Notes: a model not told the origin generated them from the sequence alone. 8,020 bases of DNA from an uncultured Dorea sp. (GCA_934295165.1 CAKRAT010000077.1:1-8020); one strand, 5' to 3'; shown: positions 1 through 6,638, numbered from the stretch's first letter. Numbers and translations are program-made.

Positions 1-620
1 AAATCCTGTTTCTGATTGAAAATCTCCAGTTCTTTCAGGATCTGCTTCACCTGTTCTTTATATTTCTCGTAATTTGAACTCATGCCGATTCCCAGAACGC
101 CGATCCTTTCGTCCGGTGCGATTCCATAACCTTCCTTTATGAGTTCTTTTACCTGCCGGTCATCTTTCAGCTTTCCCGCCATCGCATTCGGAAAAATGTA
201 ATCCAGATTCAGTATGTGTTTCCACTTCTTCTCGTTTTCCAGCTCTCTTCTCAATCTTCTCAGTACATTACGGACTTCATAAGTTTTCAATGGTTTGACC
301 AGAAAGTCTACGGCACCGAGCTCCATCGCACGCTTTGCATAGAGGAATTCCGGGCAGGAACTTGTAATCACAATTTTGCAGGATATCTTTCTTTTCTGCA
401 GCACTTCGATCATCTCGAATCCATCCATCTTCGGCATCCGAATGTCCGTAAATATTACGTCTGGTGCAATATTTTCCCGGACCAGCTTTTCGACCAACGC
501 AAGTCCTTCCACTCCATTGGACGCACTTCCCATGATCTCTATGTCTGTTTCTTCCTGCTCCAGACATTGTAACAGATCATCTCTATACAGTTCATTATCT
601 TCTACGACAACTATTCTCAT
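1..620 (-). CDS. Response regulator, YesN-like receiver domain (3' end outside window)
   Basis: The frame opens with ATG at 620-618 and stays open to the window edge, giving the first 206 residues. Residues 1-120 form a CheY-type receiver: acidic pair E7-D8, phosphoacceptor D59 in a TDIRMPKMDG motif, T86/S87 as the switch hydroxyl, and K109 in VKPL. The segment after the switch residue (PEFLYAKRAMELGAVDFLVKP) resembles YesN/AraC-type two-component regulators. These usually have a long linker, here rich in Lys and Glu, and then an AraC-type DNA-binding domain, which would lie beyond the window. A strong GGAGG Shine-Dalgarno lies just upstream of the ATG and fixes the start. The 54-aa gene ends 63 bases upstream on the same strand, so the two may share a transcript. 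No histidine kinase gene is visible. The receiver call is firm; the output domain type is inferred. Confidence 0.9.
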   Translation of the reverse strand, partial: MRIVVVEDNELYRDDLLQCLEQEETDIEIMGSASNGVEGLALVEKLVRENIAPDVIFTDIRMPKMDGFEMIEVLQKRKISCKIVITSSCPEFLYAKRAMELGAVDFLVKPLKTYEVRNVLRRLRRELENEKKWKHILNLDYIFPNAMAGKLKDDRQVKELIKEGYGIAPDERIGVLGIGMSSNYEKYKEQVKQILKELEIFNQKQD

Positions 621-683
621 AAGGAAATACCTCCTTCCAGATTGCATCCGCCTGCCAGATTTCTAATTATTTCACAACACCTT

Positions 684-848
684 TCATCCCAGATGATACG
701 CATCCAGTGCTTTTGTCAAATATCTGATTGTCTTATTCACTGCCTCATCTGCCGCCGGCTTATCTTTGTCACTTTGCATGGTTGCAAGCATTCCCCGATA
801 GATCAATACACTCATCTCCTTCTGTTCGCGGATCTCCTGTTCAGACAT
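684..848 (-). CDS. Small hypothetical protein (54 aa)
   Basis: I do not recognise this protein. The ATG at 848-846 has a GGAGAAAGGA purine run about ten bases upstream, which is better than the GTG at 872 that would add eight residues and lacks such a site. The product is charged and probably helical: an N-terminal half rich in Glu, Gln and Lys (SEQEIREQKEMS), a central IYRGMLATM stretch, and a second helix (ADEAVNKTIRYLTKALDAY). There is no signal peptide, no transmembrane span and no cysteine. It sits between a promoter-like sequence upstream and the response regulator gene 63 bases downstream, so it may be the first gene of that operon. It could be a small cytosolic accessory protein, but no function can be assigned. 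Confidence 0.55.
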   Translation of the reverse strand: MSEQEIREQKEMSVLIYRGMLATMQSDKDKPAADEAVNKTIRYLTKALDAYHLG

Positions 849-920
849 CTCGTAATTCCTTTCTCCGATCACCCTTCCGGACTAAAAAATGTGTTACATT
901 TATTCATCTCTTCTATAATT

Positions 921-950
921 AATATATACATTTTTATCTTAGCATTTCAA
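921..950 (-). promoter_or_regulatory. Candidate sigma-A promoter for the 54-aa gene and response regulator
   Basis: On the minus strand TTGAAA (950-945) is followed after 18 bases by TATATT (926-921), with a second TATATA register two bases upstream. The surroundings are very AT-rich. It lies about 75 bases ahead of the preferred ATG at 848 and is the only convincing promoter-like pair between that gene and the adhesin terminator. AT-rich intergenic DNA produces such matches by chance, so the call is tentative. Confidence 0.35.
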
Positions 951-1136
951 TTAAATTTTTTCAATTATTTGCAAGACATTCTGGTAGTCCTTACAGCAAT
1001 CACCGAAAGTATCATCAGTGTCCGTATATGGATGCTTTTCTAAATACCCGTGAGATCCGCAATGGCAGCTTTTCTTATATACTTTACATCTGCCGAACCT
1101 GGCACCGGCTGCTTCTTCCGAACGTATGACGGTCAA
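951..1136 (-). other. Unassigned Cys-rich open frame, possibly a gene remnant
   Basis: A 61-codon minus-strand frame has only a TTG start, which falls inside the poly-T side of the adhesin terminator, with no ribosome-binding site, so it is unlikely to be an intact gene. The predicted product is unusual for non-coding sequence: four cysteines (RCK, a CHCG pair, and a DCCK pair makes five in all) with two nearby histidines in CHCGSHG, and a C-terminal helix-like KDYQNVLQIIEKI. This composition hints at a metal-binding or decayed small protein. No other frame here is better. With the terminator and the promoter, it is all I can see in the 370-base gap between the adhesin and the 54-aa gene. Confidence 0.2.
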
Positions 1137-1176
1137 AAAAACGAAGAGAATCTTTATTGAATCTCTTCGCTTTTTT
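1135..1176 (-). terminator. Intrinsic terminator of the adhesin gene, probably bidirectional
   Basis: CGAAGAGA (1142-1149) pairs with TCTCTTCG (1162-1169) around a 12-base loop. The stem is flanked by seven A at 1135-1141 and six T at 1171-1176, so a U-tract follows the hairpin on either strand. It lies about 70 bases past the adhesin stop codon in the direction of transcription. It would separate the adhesin from the downstream small gene and response regulator. Confidence 0.8.
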
Positions 1177-1245
1177 ATCGTTATACATTTATCGGAGCTT
1201 TCCGATTACCAACATTTTTATATTAGCGCAATTAAATTAAAAAAA

Positions 1246-4200
1246 TTAACTTCTCTTTCTTCTTACCAGTACAATACCAGCTGCTGCCGCTGCCCCTATC
1301 ATAAGCATCAGATACATCATCATGTCACTACCGTCTCCCGTTTTCACTACTTTTGCCGATGTAGTTGGTGTGTTCGTTACTTTCGGCGTATTGCTGCTCT
1401 TTGGTGTATTGGTGTTCTTCGGTGTGTCCGGTGTCTTCGGTGTATCTGGCGTTTTCGGTGTGTCCGGTGTATCTGGTGTCTTGTCTTCTTCGTAATAATT
1501 TGTGAATACTATATCGTCCTTGCTGACTTCTGCCAGAAGTGCACCGCTTCCGTCATCTGTAACTGTAATTTGAACCGGATAGCTATTCCCGTCATATTTT
1601 ACACGATCCTGCTCATCATTTACTTCCGAAATTGTATATTCATATACACCGGCTTCCCCGAATTTCAGATTGTCGAATCTGACTGTTCCGGATCCGTCAT
1701 TCTTCGCTTCTGCGATCACATTACCCTCTGCATCCTTTAACTGGAATGTAAACTGTCCTTCTTCCAGTTCTTTGCCTTCTAATTTCTTAGCCACTTCTAT
1801 CGTTACAATTACCGATTCAGCTTTATAGCTGTTATGGAATGTTATTGCATTCCCATCTGCCGGAACAATCTCATCGTTGTCCACCAATGCTACCGCCTGA
1901 TGTGATGCACTGAGTGTTCCGTTACCATTATCAGTAATCTGTGTATACACGCTGTAGGTCTGATCATCGTATGTAATTCCTGTCCCGCTTCCTTTCACCT
2001 CTCGTACCGTGTACATATGATTTCCTGGTTCTGTATAGGTGATACTGTCAAATACCACATTGCCGGCTGCGTCATTGCTTCCTGCCGCAACTACATTTCC
2101 ATCTTCCAGAAGTTCAAAATTAAATTCACCTTCTGTCAGATTTCTGCCTTCCAGAATCTTGTTCACTTTAATCTGATCTGTAATGCTGGATGGAATTTCA
2201 CTGACACTATATGTATTAGTGAATATAAACATTGATCCGTCCACAGGATTTCTTGCTATGGTAAGTGTTCCTTTACCATCATCCTGCAATGTAATGCTGA
2301 ATGTCTTTACCGCATCTGCATCATTGGTCACACCTGCCACATTTCCGGATTCTGTAACCTTGTATTCATACACTTTGGTTCTCATTCCATTTTCATCCGA
2401 TTCCACATTCTGCAGCAGATCCGTTGTAAATGTAAGCTTGCCAAAGCTGATATTTCCGGCTGCATCATTTAACACTGTCGTCTGATCCGGCATCGGTGCA
2501 CCTTCTGTCAATGCTTCCAGTGTAAATGCAAATTTACCTGTAATATCCGCCGGTGTCAGTCCTTCTGCATGTGTCAGTGTCTTGCTTCCGGTAATCTCTG
2601 CCTGAACAGGCTGTGTTCCGTACTGATTCACAAATTCAAACTGATTCTTTCCTTCCGGATAATTTGTTACTGCGGTCAGGACACCATTTCCAGAATCTGT
2701 TACCGTTACAGTAAAATCATACGTACCTGTTACCACACTTACTCCATTCGGAATTGTCTGACCTTCTGTATCTTCATATATTCTATAGCTAAGTGTGTAT
2801 ACCGTGTTGCCACTGGCATCTGTTGATTTCACAGCATATCCTTCATTCACAGCCTGATTAAGTGCTACCGCACCTTCTCCGGCAGCTGTATCTGAAGTCT
2901 TATAACTAATCGGGTCAAATGTAATCGTTCCATCTGCTTCATTCGATTTTGACTGTAATACAGTTCCTTTGCTTCCATCTGCCGGTCTGACCGCCAGTTT
3001 AAACTGAAATTCTCCTGCTCTCAGATCACGTCCATACATGATTTTCATTGCAGATATATCTGCCCTGCTTCCGCCGTCTACTTCCGTAGAACTTTCATAA
3101 TGATTAGCAAATACTGCCTGATCTGTTGCTGCAGATATTGTACCATTATCATAAGAAACATCTGCTTTGAGTCTACCGATATTCTCAGTATCACGTGTCA
3201 CAACGACCGTCACCTGCGCTGTATGATCATCATATATCATTCCACCCGCCGGTGTCTGCGGAACACTCTCCTGAATCTGGAATGTATAGGTTCCTTCTTC
3301 CGTAAATGTCATATCTCCGAAACGGAATCCCTGTGCAATTCCATCTTTTGCTCCTGCTGCAACTGCTTTATCACCATTTGCCGCAATCTTTACTGTTCCA
3401 TTCTCAATCGCTGCTCTGGTGTTGTCATCCCCTGCCATCAGTGTGAATGCAAAAGCTTCTCCGGATTTCATATCTCTTCCGGTCAGTATTTTACTTCCTT
3501 TTAAAGCAGTATCTCCGGCCAGTGTTACCGGTTCATCCGGAAGGCCGATTGTCAGGCGGCCATTGTTACCCAGATATGTAATCACATTTTCGCCTTTGAA
3601 ACTATCTTCCCATACAGGGCTGATTGCCTTTACTGACGTTGCAGTCTTATTTGCTCCTTCCGCTTTATCCTCTGCAAAATATGACAGACTTGTCGTTCTC
3701 GGAGTTCCTGCCGGAATATAATTCACACCGGCATTATTCTGTTTCGCATAATCACCAAGAAGCAGATTACTGTTACCCGGAATTGTCACTGTATTAATCT
3801 TGTTGACTGCTTTTCCATCCGCACCCGGTTCGTAGTATTCCCGCTGATAATAATAGATTGTTGCTCCACTTTTATCTATGTTACCAGTTGCCAGCTTCGT
3901 ACATTCTTTATCTGTATAAAGTATCGAATCCTCCTGGAAATAATAGAATGCATTCGTCCTTGCCGGCTCAAACTGTGCATATGCACCGATACCACCGGAT
4001 CCACTGCCGGCCTGACTCTGATCATATTTGTTACTGTAGAAATGTACCTGATTATTCTCATCTCTGTTCGCATCAATATATGCTTTTAACTGCGCATCAG
4101 GATTTGCCAGCTTCTCTTCCACACCGGCTTTCAGGCTCACATCATAGAACAGACGCATCGGATAGGTCTCATCTATGGTCATTTTTCCATCTTTTTTAAC

Positions 4201-5691
4201 TTCATAATATCTGAGTGGAATCAGATTTGCCGGAATCTTCACAGTAACAACATCTCCTGTCCGGAGCTGATCTGCGCCAATTGCCTTTTCTACCGTAATC
4301 TGAATATCTTCCAGATTGCCTTCCGGATATACATGGTTCGTATCCGGGATCTGTTTTTCGAAGATATATGTCACAATCGTTTTATTGTCTGTCGTAATCT
4401 CCGTCTTGCTGGTATATTTACATAACTCATTCGCATATACCAGCGTGTTGAGATCATCCACCTGCATATAATCGCCAAGCTGGTCTGTCATGGTAATATA
4501 ACCGGACTCACTTGGATCTTCCCCCTGATCCACCTGAGTTGGGGACTGTATAGAAGCAATAATTTCATCTTCGATCTGTGTAAAGATATCTCCCAGCTCG
4601 GTTGCATCTGTCGCTGTTTTATAATATTCCGTATCCTTCCCGTTCTTATCCTTTGCGCGGGTTCCCAGCTTCTTATATGTTGCCGCATCCGGATAATTGC
4701 TGGACAGACCATGCATAAATGCATTCGCACTTTCTGTTTCGGTCCATGATCCATTTTCGATATAGCCAGTTTTTGTAGTATCTGCACCCTCGAATATACC
4801 AATCGTATAGATATCCGTGTCAGATTTTAAGGTCTTTGCCGTTGAGATTGCAGAATTAGCTACATCCGGATCAAAATTACTATAAGACGCTGGTTTTCCA
4901 TCTGTAAAGAATATCACTACTCTTTTTACATTTTTCCGGCCTTCGTTCCCTTCTGCTGTCTGTTTGCTCTGATTGATAAGTCTCTGTGTCAGATTCATAG
5001 CCTTATCTGCCTGCGTAGCCCCTGCCGGTTTAAGAGCATCTATTTTCTTCTTCAATTCAGATTCACTAGCGCTTGTATATGCTTTAAAATCACTGACAAT
5101 CTGGGTATAATTATATGAATATCCTCCATCGCGATATATATCATTTCCAATCCTGTCAGTTTGTTTTCCTGCAAATTTTACAACCGCAATACGGCTCTGC
5201 TTATTTTCATCCGTTCTTTTATCATTGGCTGTTGCCGAACTGTCAATGAATTGATTCACTGCATTCTTAAGTGCATCTATCCTTTTTGTACTGTCAGCTC
5301 TTCCCATTGGATCAGCCATGCTTCCTGATATATCCAGTACCAGCACGATATCCAACGGCACTGACATCTCTCCCGTAATCTTAGCCGTCGAGGATATTGC
5401 AGAAAGACCAACCAGAAAATCTGAATCCGCACTTTTTCTGATCGTTGCTGAATTTGATTCATCCGTCCTGCTTGTAAGCGTAATCTCCTCCGTGGACACG
5501 GATTTGTCTGTCCATATGCGCCCTATGTTTTTCGTGCTGTCATCCAGTGCGTTCGCCTCATGCCAGTTATTTATGGTTACATCGTCTGCTGTTGTACTTC
5601 TTGCGGCATTCACCTGTTGCGGCCACAGACTAAGCACCATAACAGTTACAATGATAAATGCCAATACCGAAGTAATTTTCATCTTCTTCAT
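1246..5691 (-). CDS. Cell-wall anchored vWA adhesin/pilin with five FctA (Spy0128)-type isopeptide domains
   Basis: This is a secreted, wall-anchored surface protein of 1481 aa, probably an adhesin or pilus-like fibre. A GTG at 5700 is in frame, but it lies within the AAGGAG Shine-Dalgarno, which is 8 bases from the ATG at 5691, so the ATG is preferred and used for numbering. Residues 1-30 form a signal peptide (MKKMKIT, hydrophobic core, QVNAA cleavage). About 114-370 is a von Willebrand A domain with a complete MIDAS: D120-x-S122-x-S124, T226, D264. Residues 375-715 are a less recognisable stalk. Then come five tandem FctA/Spy0128 domains. Predicted Lys/Glu/Asn isopeptide triads are K734/E808/N863, K883/E973/N1022, K1037/E1114/N1159, K1178/E1231/N1287 and K1302/E1356/N1398. 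A Thr-Pro-Asp/Lys spacer (1405-1444), VVKTGD (1448-1453), a hydrophobic span and RRKRS form the sorting signal, which lacks the usual LP. No sortase or other pilin gene is adjacent. Ligand unknown. Confidence 0.93.
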   Translation of the reverse strand: MKKMKITSVLAFIIVTVMVLSLWPQQVNAARSTTADDVTINNWHEANALDDSTKNIGRIWTDKSVSTEEITLTSRTDESNSATIRKSADSDFLVGLSAISSTAKITGEMSVPLDIVLVLDISGSMADPMGRADSTKRIDALKNAVNQFIDSSATANDKRTDENKQSRIAVVKFAGKQTDRIGNDIYRDGGYSYNYTQIVSDFKAYTSASESELKKKIDALKPAGATQADKAMNLTQRLINQSKQTAEGNEGRKNVKRVVIFFTDGKPASYSNFDPDVANSAISTAKTLKSDTDIYTIGIFEGADTTKTGYIENGSWTETESANAFMHGLSSNYPDAATYKKLGTRAKDKNGKDTEYYKTATDATELGDIFTQIEDEIIASIQSPTQVDQGEDPSESGYITMTDQLGDYMQVDDLNTLVYANELCKYTSKTEITTDNKTIVTYIFEKQIPDTNHVYPEGNLEDIQITVEKAIGADQLRTGDVVTVKIPANLIPLRYYEVKKDGKMTIDETYPMRLFYDVSLKAGVEEKLANPDAQLKAYIDANRDENNQVHFYSNKYDQSQAGSGSGGIGAYAQFEPARTNAFYYFQEDSILYTDKECTKLATGNIDKSGATIYYYQREYYEPGADGKAVNKINTVTIPGNSNLLLGDYAKQNNAGVNYIPAGTPRTTSLSYFAEDKAEGANKTATSVKAISPVWEDSFKGENVITYLGNNGRLTIGLPDEPVTLAGDTALKGSKILTGRDMKSGEAFAFTLMAGDDNTRAAIENGTVKIAANGDKAVAAGAKDGIAQGFRFGDMTFTEEGTYTFQIQESVPQTPAGGMIYDDHTAQVTVVVTRDTENIGRLKADVSYDNGTISAATDQAVFANHYESSTEVDGGSRADISAMKIMYGRDLRAGEFQFKLAVRPADGSKGTVLQSKSNEADGTITFDPISYKTSDTAAGEGAVALNQAVNEGYAVKSTDASGNTVYTLSYRIYEDTEGQTIPNGVSVVTGTYDFTVTVTDSGNGVLTAVTNYPEGKNQFEFVNQYGTQPVQAEITGSKTLTHAEGLTPADITGKFAFTLEALTEGAPMPDQTTVLNDAAGNISFGKLTFTTDLLQNVESDENGMRTKVYEYKVTESGNVAGVTNDADAVKTFSITLQDDGKGTLTIARNPVDGSMFIFTNTYSVSEIPSSITDQIKVNKILEGRNLTEGEFNFELLEDGNVVAAGSNDAAGNVVFDSITYTEPGNHMYTVREVKGSGTGITYDDQTYSVYTQITDNGNGTLSASHQAVALVDNDEIVPADGNAITFHNSYKAESVIVTIEVAKKLEGKELEEGQFTFQLKDAEGNVIAEAKNDGSGTVRFDNLKFGEAGVYEYTISEVNDEQDRVKYDGNSYPVQITVTDDGSGALLAEVSKDDIVFTNYYEEDKTPDTPDTPKTPDTPKTPDTPKNTNTPKSSNTPKVTNTPTTSAKVVKTGDGSDMMMYLMLMIGAAAAAGIVLVRRKRS
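1366..1479 (-). repeat. Thr-Pro spacer repeat within the adhesin gene
   Basis: The wall-spanning segment is coded by a degenerate 9-base repeat giving TPD/TPK units (seven in a row at 1417-1479), followed by looser NTPK and NTP units to 1366. Such stretches usually carry a surface protein through peptidoglycan. The near-identical units (GGTGTATCTGG and GGTGTCTTCGG on the plus strand) make length variation between strains likely. Confidence 0.8.
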
Positions 5692-5750
5692 CTTCAGCAC
5701 TCCTTCCCTTTTTCTTGTGAAATTTACTTTACGATTTTCTTAATACTTAC

Positions 5751-5779
5751 ATTTTACCATTGCCATTTTGTCTTTTGTA
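5751..5779 (-). promoter_or_regulatory. Candidate extended -10 promoter of the adhesin gene
   Basis: Minus-strand TGGTAAAAT (5759-5751) is an extended -10 element. The matching -35 position 17 bases upstream reads TACAAA, a poor match, as is common for extended -10 promoters. Transcription would begin near 5744, giving a leader of about 50 bases that ends in the AAGGAG site at 5705-5700. The -35 position touches the hairpin at 5780-5805, so a protein bound there could affect the promoter. Confidence 0.4.
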
Positions 5780-5811
5780 GGCACTTTCCAGGACGAAAAA
5801 GTGCCTTTTTT
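5780..5811 (+). terminator. Terminator-like hairpin facing the plus strand
   Basis: GGCACTTT (5780-5787) and AAAGTGCC (5798-5805) form a perfect 8-bp stem with a 10-base loop, followed by six T (5806-5811) on the plus strand. This is a good intrinsic terminator for plus-strand transcription, yet both neighbouring genes are on the minus strand. Read on the minus strand, the hairpin has no U-tract after it (TACAAAAG), so it would terminate spoIIID transcripts poorly. It may stop antisense transcription from the adhesin or be a relic. Confidence 0.6.
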
Positions 5812-5815
5812 CCTG

Positions 5816-5866
5816 TCTGATTGCTATCTTATTCTGATTGTTATCTTGTTCTGATTGTTATCCTGC
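5816..5866. repeat. Three tandem 17-bp repeats at the end of spoIIID
   Basis: The plus strand carries three consecutive 17-base units of the form TCTGATTGYTATCTTRT at 5816-5832, 5833-5849 and 5850-5866. The third is the most diverged (ends CCTGC) and contains the spoIIID stop codon and last two codons. The array probably arose by replication slippage from the gene end. No function is evident, but it could vary in copy number. Confidence 0.75.
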
Positions 5867-6121
5867 GTGCCGGTGCTGGTGCAGATATTTCTCCCGGGTG
5901 GCAAGTCCGCCACGGATATGGCGTTCCTGCTTGTTCACATCAAGAACTTTACGGACGCTCTGCGCCAGGGCTGGGTTGATCTGCTCCAGACGGTCGGTGC
6001 AGTCTTTATGTATCGTACTCTTGCTAACCCCAAACTCCTTCGCTGTCTGGCGCACAGTGGCTTTATGTTCGATGATATAATATGCGATTTCTACTGCCCT
6101 CTCCTCAATGTAATCTTTCAT
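5858..6121 (-). CDS. spoIIID: Sporulation transcriptional regulator SpoIIID (intact copy)
   Basis: SpoIIID is a small DNA-binding protein of the mother cell. In Bacillus and Clostridia it is made under sigma-E and activates or represses mother-cell genes, including those leading to sigma-K. The 87-aa product follows the family closely (B. subtilis protein about 93 aa). It has an N-terminal MKDYIEERAVEIAYYII helix, a helix-turn-helix at about residues 20-41 (TVRQTAKEFGVSKSTIHKD), the INPALA segment at 48-53, and the signature RHIRGGLAT (67-75) in the basic C-terminal tail. The ATG at 6121 has AGGGG eight bases upstream, lying inside a leader hairpin. The first 38 codons and the upstream region are duplicated at 7478-7686. 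The gene is single, with the toxin-like operon upstream and the adhesin downstream. Confidence 0.95.
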   Translation of the reverse strand: MKDYIEERAVEIAYYIIEHKATVRQTAKEFGVSKSTIHKDCTDRLEQINPALAQSVRKVLDVNKQERHIRGGLATREKYLHQHRHAG

Positions 6122-6129
6122 AAAAATAA

Positions 6130-6167
6130 CCCCTGCATAAATTGTTTTTTACAATCTATGCAAGGGG
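6130..6167 (-). promoter_or_regulatory. spoIIID leader hairpin covering the ribosome-binding site
   Basis: On the minus strand the leader folds as CCCC, a T-A step with a bulge, GCATA/TATGC, a G-U pair, and ATTGT/ACAAT around a five-A loop. The right arm contains the AGGGG Shine-Dalgarno, paired with CCCC. The fold recurs in copy 2 (7601-7637) with changes that mostly keep pairing. It could limit translation or protect the 5' end of the transcript. This is inferred from sequence only. Confidence 0.6.
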
Positions 6168-6172
6168 ATTTT

Positions 6173-6180
6173 GATGTATG
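6173..6180 (-). promoter_or_regulatory. Possible sigma-E -10 element of spoIIID
   Basis: Minus-strand CATACATC (6180-6173) resembles the sigma-E -10 consensus CATACAnT, and sigma-E drives spoIIID in characterised spore formers. The same octamer is kept at 7650-7643 in copy 2. No good -35 match is visible at the expected spacing, so the call is weak. If right, the transcript would start within a few bases of the leader hairpin. Confidence 0.35.
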
Positions 6181-6236
6181 TCTGCATTTTCTTGTACTCT
6201 CAGACTTTCCTCTTGCGGTGTGGCAACGCTCTTGTA

Positions 6237-6380
6237 TCACAGAAAATCATACTCCCAGTCGTCATCACCTTCCAGCCAGTCATTCATCATTTTATCATCT
6301 ATATAATCATCATCTAAAAACATTTCGATTATCTGCTTTGCTTTTTCATATTCCTTCTGTCGCGAATCTGATTTCTCCAT
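6237..6380 (-). CDS. Small acidic protein, third gene of the DUF3990 operon (47 aa)
   Basis: I do not recognise a family. The ATG at 6380 opens a 47-codon frame ending with TGA at 6237, starting 15 bases after the 80-aa gene stops. The product is strongly acidic (17 Asp/Glu against 6 Lys/Arg), with a basic amphipathic N-terminal helix (SRQKEYEKAKQIIEMF) and an acidic tail rich in Asp and Trp (DDYIDDKMMNDWLEGDDDWE, then YDFL). Short, acidic, co-transcribed proteins of this kind are often antitoxins or inhibitors that mask a basic toxin surface, which is an inference here. The ribosome-binding site is weak (AGATAAT), so translation may rely on coupling to the gene before it. It ends just before the repeat copy 1 region. 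Confidence 0.6.
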   Translation of the reverse strand: MEKSDSRQKEYEKAKQIIEMFLDDDYIDDKMMNDWLEGDDDWEYDFL

Positions 6381-6395
6381 GATTATCTACTGCTT

Positions 6396-6638
6396 TTAAT
6401 TATGTGATGACTGATTTTCTTCATAATACCTGTCAGCAATATATTCTGCTGATTCAGCCCACAATCCATTTTCCGTTTCCTGTAATGTTTTATATGTCTC
6501 AGATTTATAAAATCGCAATACTGCCTCTTCGAAAGTTATATGAAAATGTTGCTGTAATAACTTTATTACATCTCTTATCTGTATGCATACATTCATTGTA
6601 ATATCTTTCCCATTAAAACTATATATCTTCTCTGGCAT
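6396..6638 (-). CDS. Small hypothetical protein, partner of the DUF3990 protein (80 aa)
   Basis: The gene overlaps the 3' end of the 233-aa gene by 20 bases. Its ATG has a perfect AGGAGG eight bases upstream, located inside that upstream gene, which indicates translational coupling. The product begins MPEKIYSFNGKDITMNVCI, continues with a helical middle (QIRDVIKLLQQHFHITFEEAVLRFY, residues about 20-45), and ends in an acidic helix (LWAESAEYIADRYYEE). No signal peptide or membrane span is seen. Small proteins of similar length and pattern accompany DUF3990 genes in Firmicutes; I cannot assign a family name with certainty. A tightly coupled small gene after an ADP-ribosyltransferase-like gene suggests an antitoxin or cofactor role, which is unproven. 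Confidence 0.8.
   Translation of the reverse strand: MPEKIYSFNGKDITMNVCIQIRDVIKLLQQHFHITFEEAVLRFYKSETYKTLQETENGLWAESAEYIADRYYEENQSSHN

Larger units (their letters stand above)
6007..6214. repeat. Direct repeat copy 1: spoIIID 5' end and promoter region
   Basis: This stretch matches 7478-7686 over about 208 bases. Codons 1-38 of spoIIID are 109 of 114 bases identical, and the leader and sequence to about 6183 are nearly identical; the match weakens to about 6214. Here the repeat continues into the full spoIIID gene. With copy 2 it brackets the three-gene operon, giving a repeat-to-repeat distance of 1471 bp. Confidence 0.9.

Noticed and set aside
277..567. 96-codon minus-strand frame inside the response regulator region
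   Set aside because: It is out of frame with the clear receiver domain that starts at 620 and has no recognisable motif or start site.
1366..1479. CRISPR-like repeat
   Set aside because: Units are 9 bases, contiguous and coding for Thr-Pro; there are no spacers.
1126..1740. 204-codon plus-strand frame opposite the adhesin 3' end
   Set aside because: Low-complexity Cys/Arg/Tyr-rich sequence that mirrors the Thr-Pro repeat and TGD tail of the adhesin; no ribosome-binding site.
3100..3504. Plus-strand frame of 134 codons, and several others opposite the adhesin
   Set aside because: Antisense shadows of a well-supported 4.4-kb gene; their Cys and Ile-rich composition is an artefact of the complementary strand.
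6187..6237. Terminator after the 47-aa gene
   Set aside because: Only a 4-bp stem (TTGC/GCAA) is visible, with no T-tract; too weak to call.
5855..6382. Plus-strand frame of 175 codons opposite spoIIID
   Set aside because: It is the complement of spoIIID and its leader. The similar plus-strand frame at 7479-7793 only reflects the repeated spoIIID 5' end and is not a second protein family.
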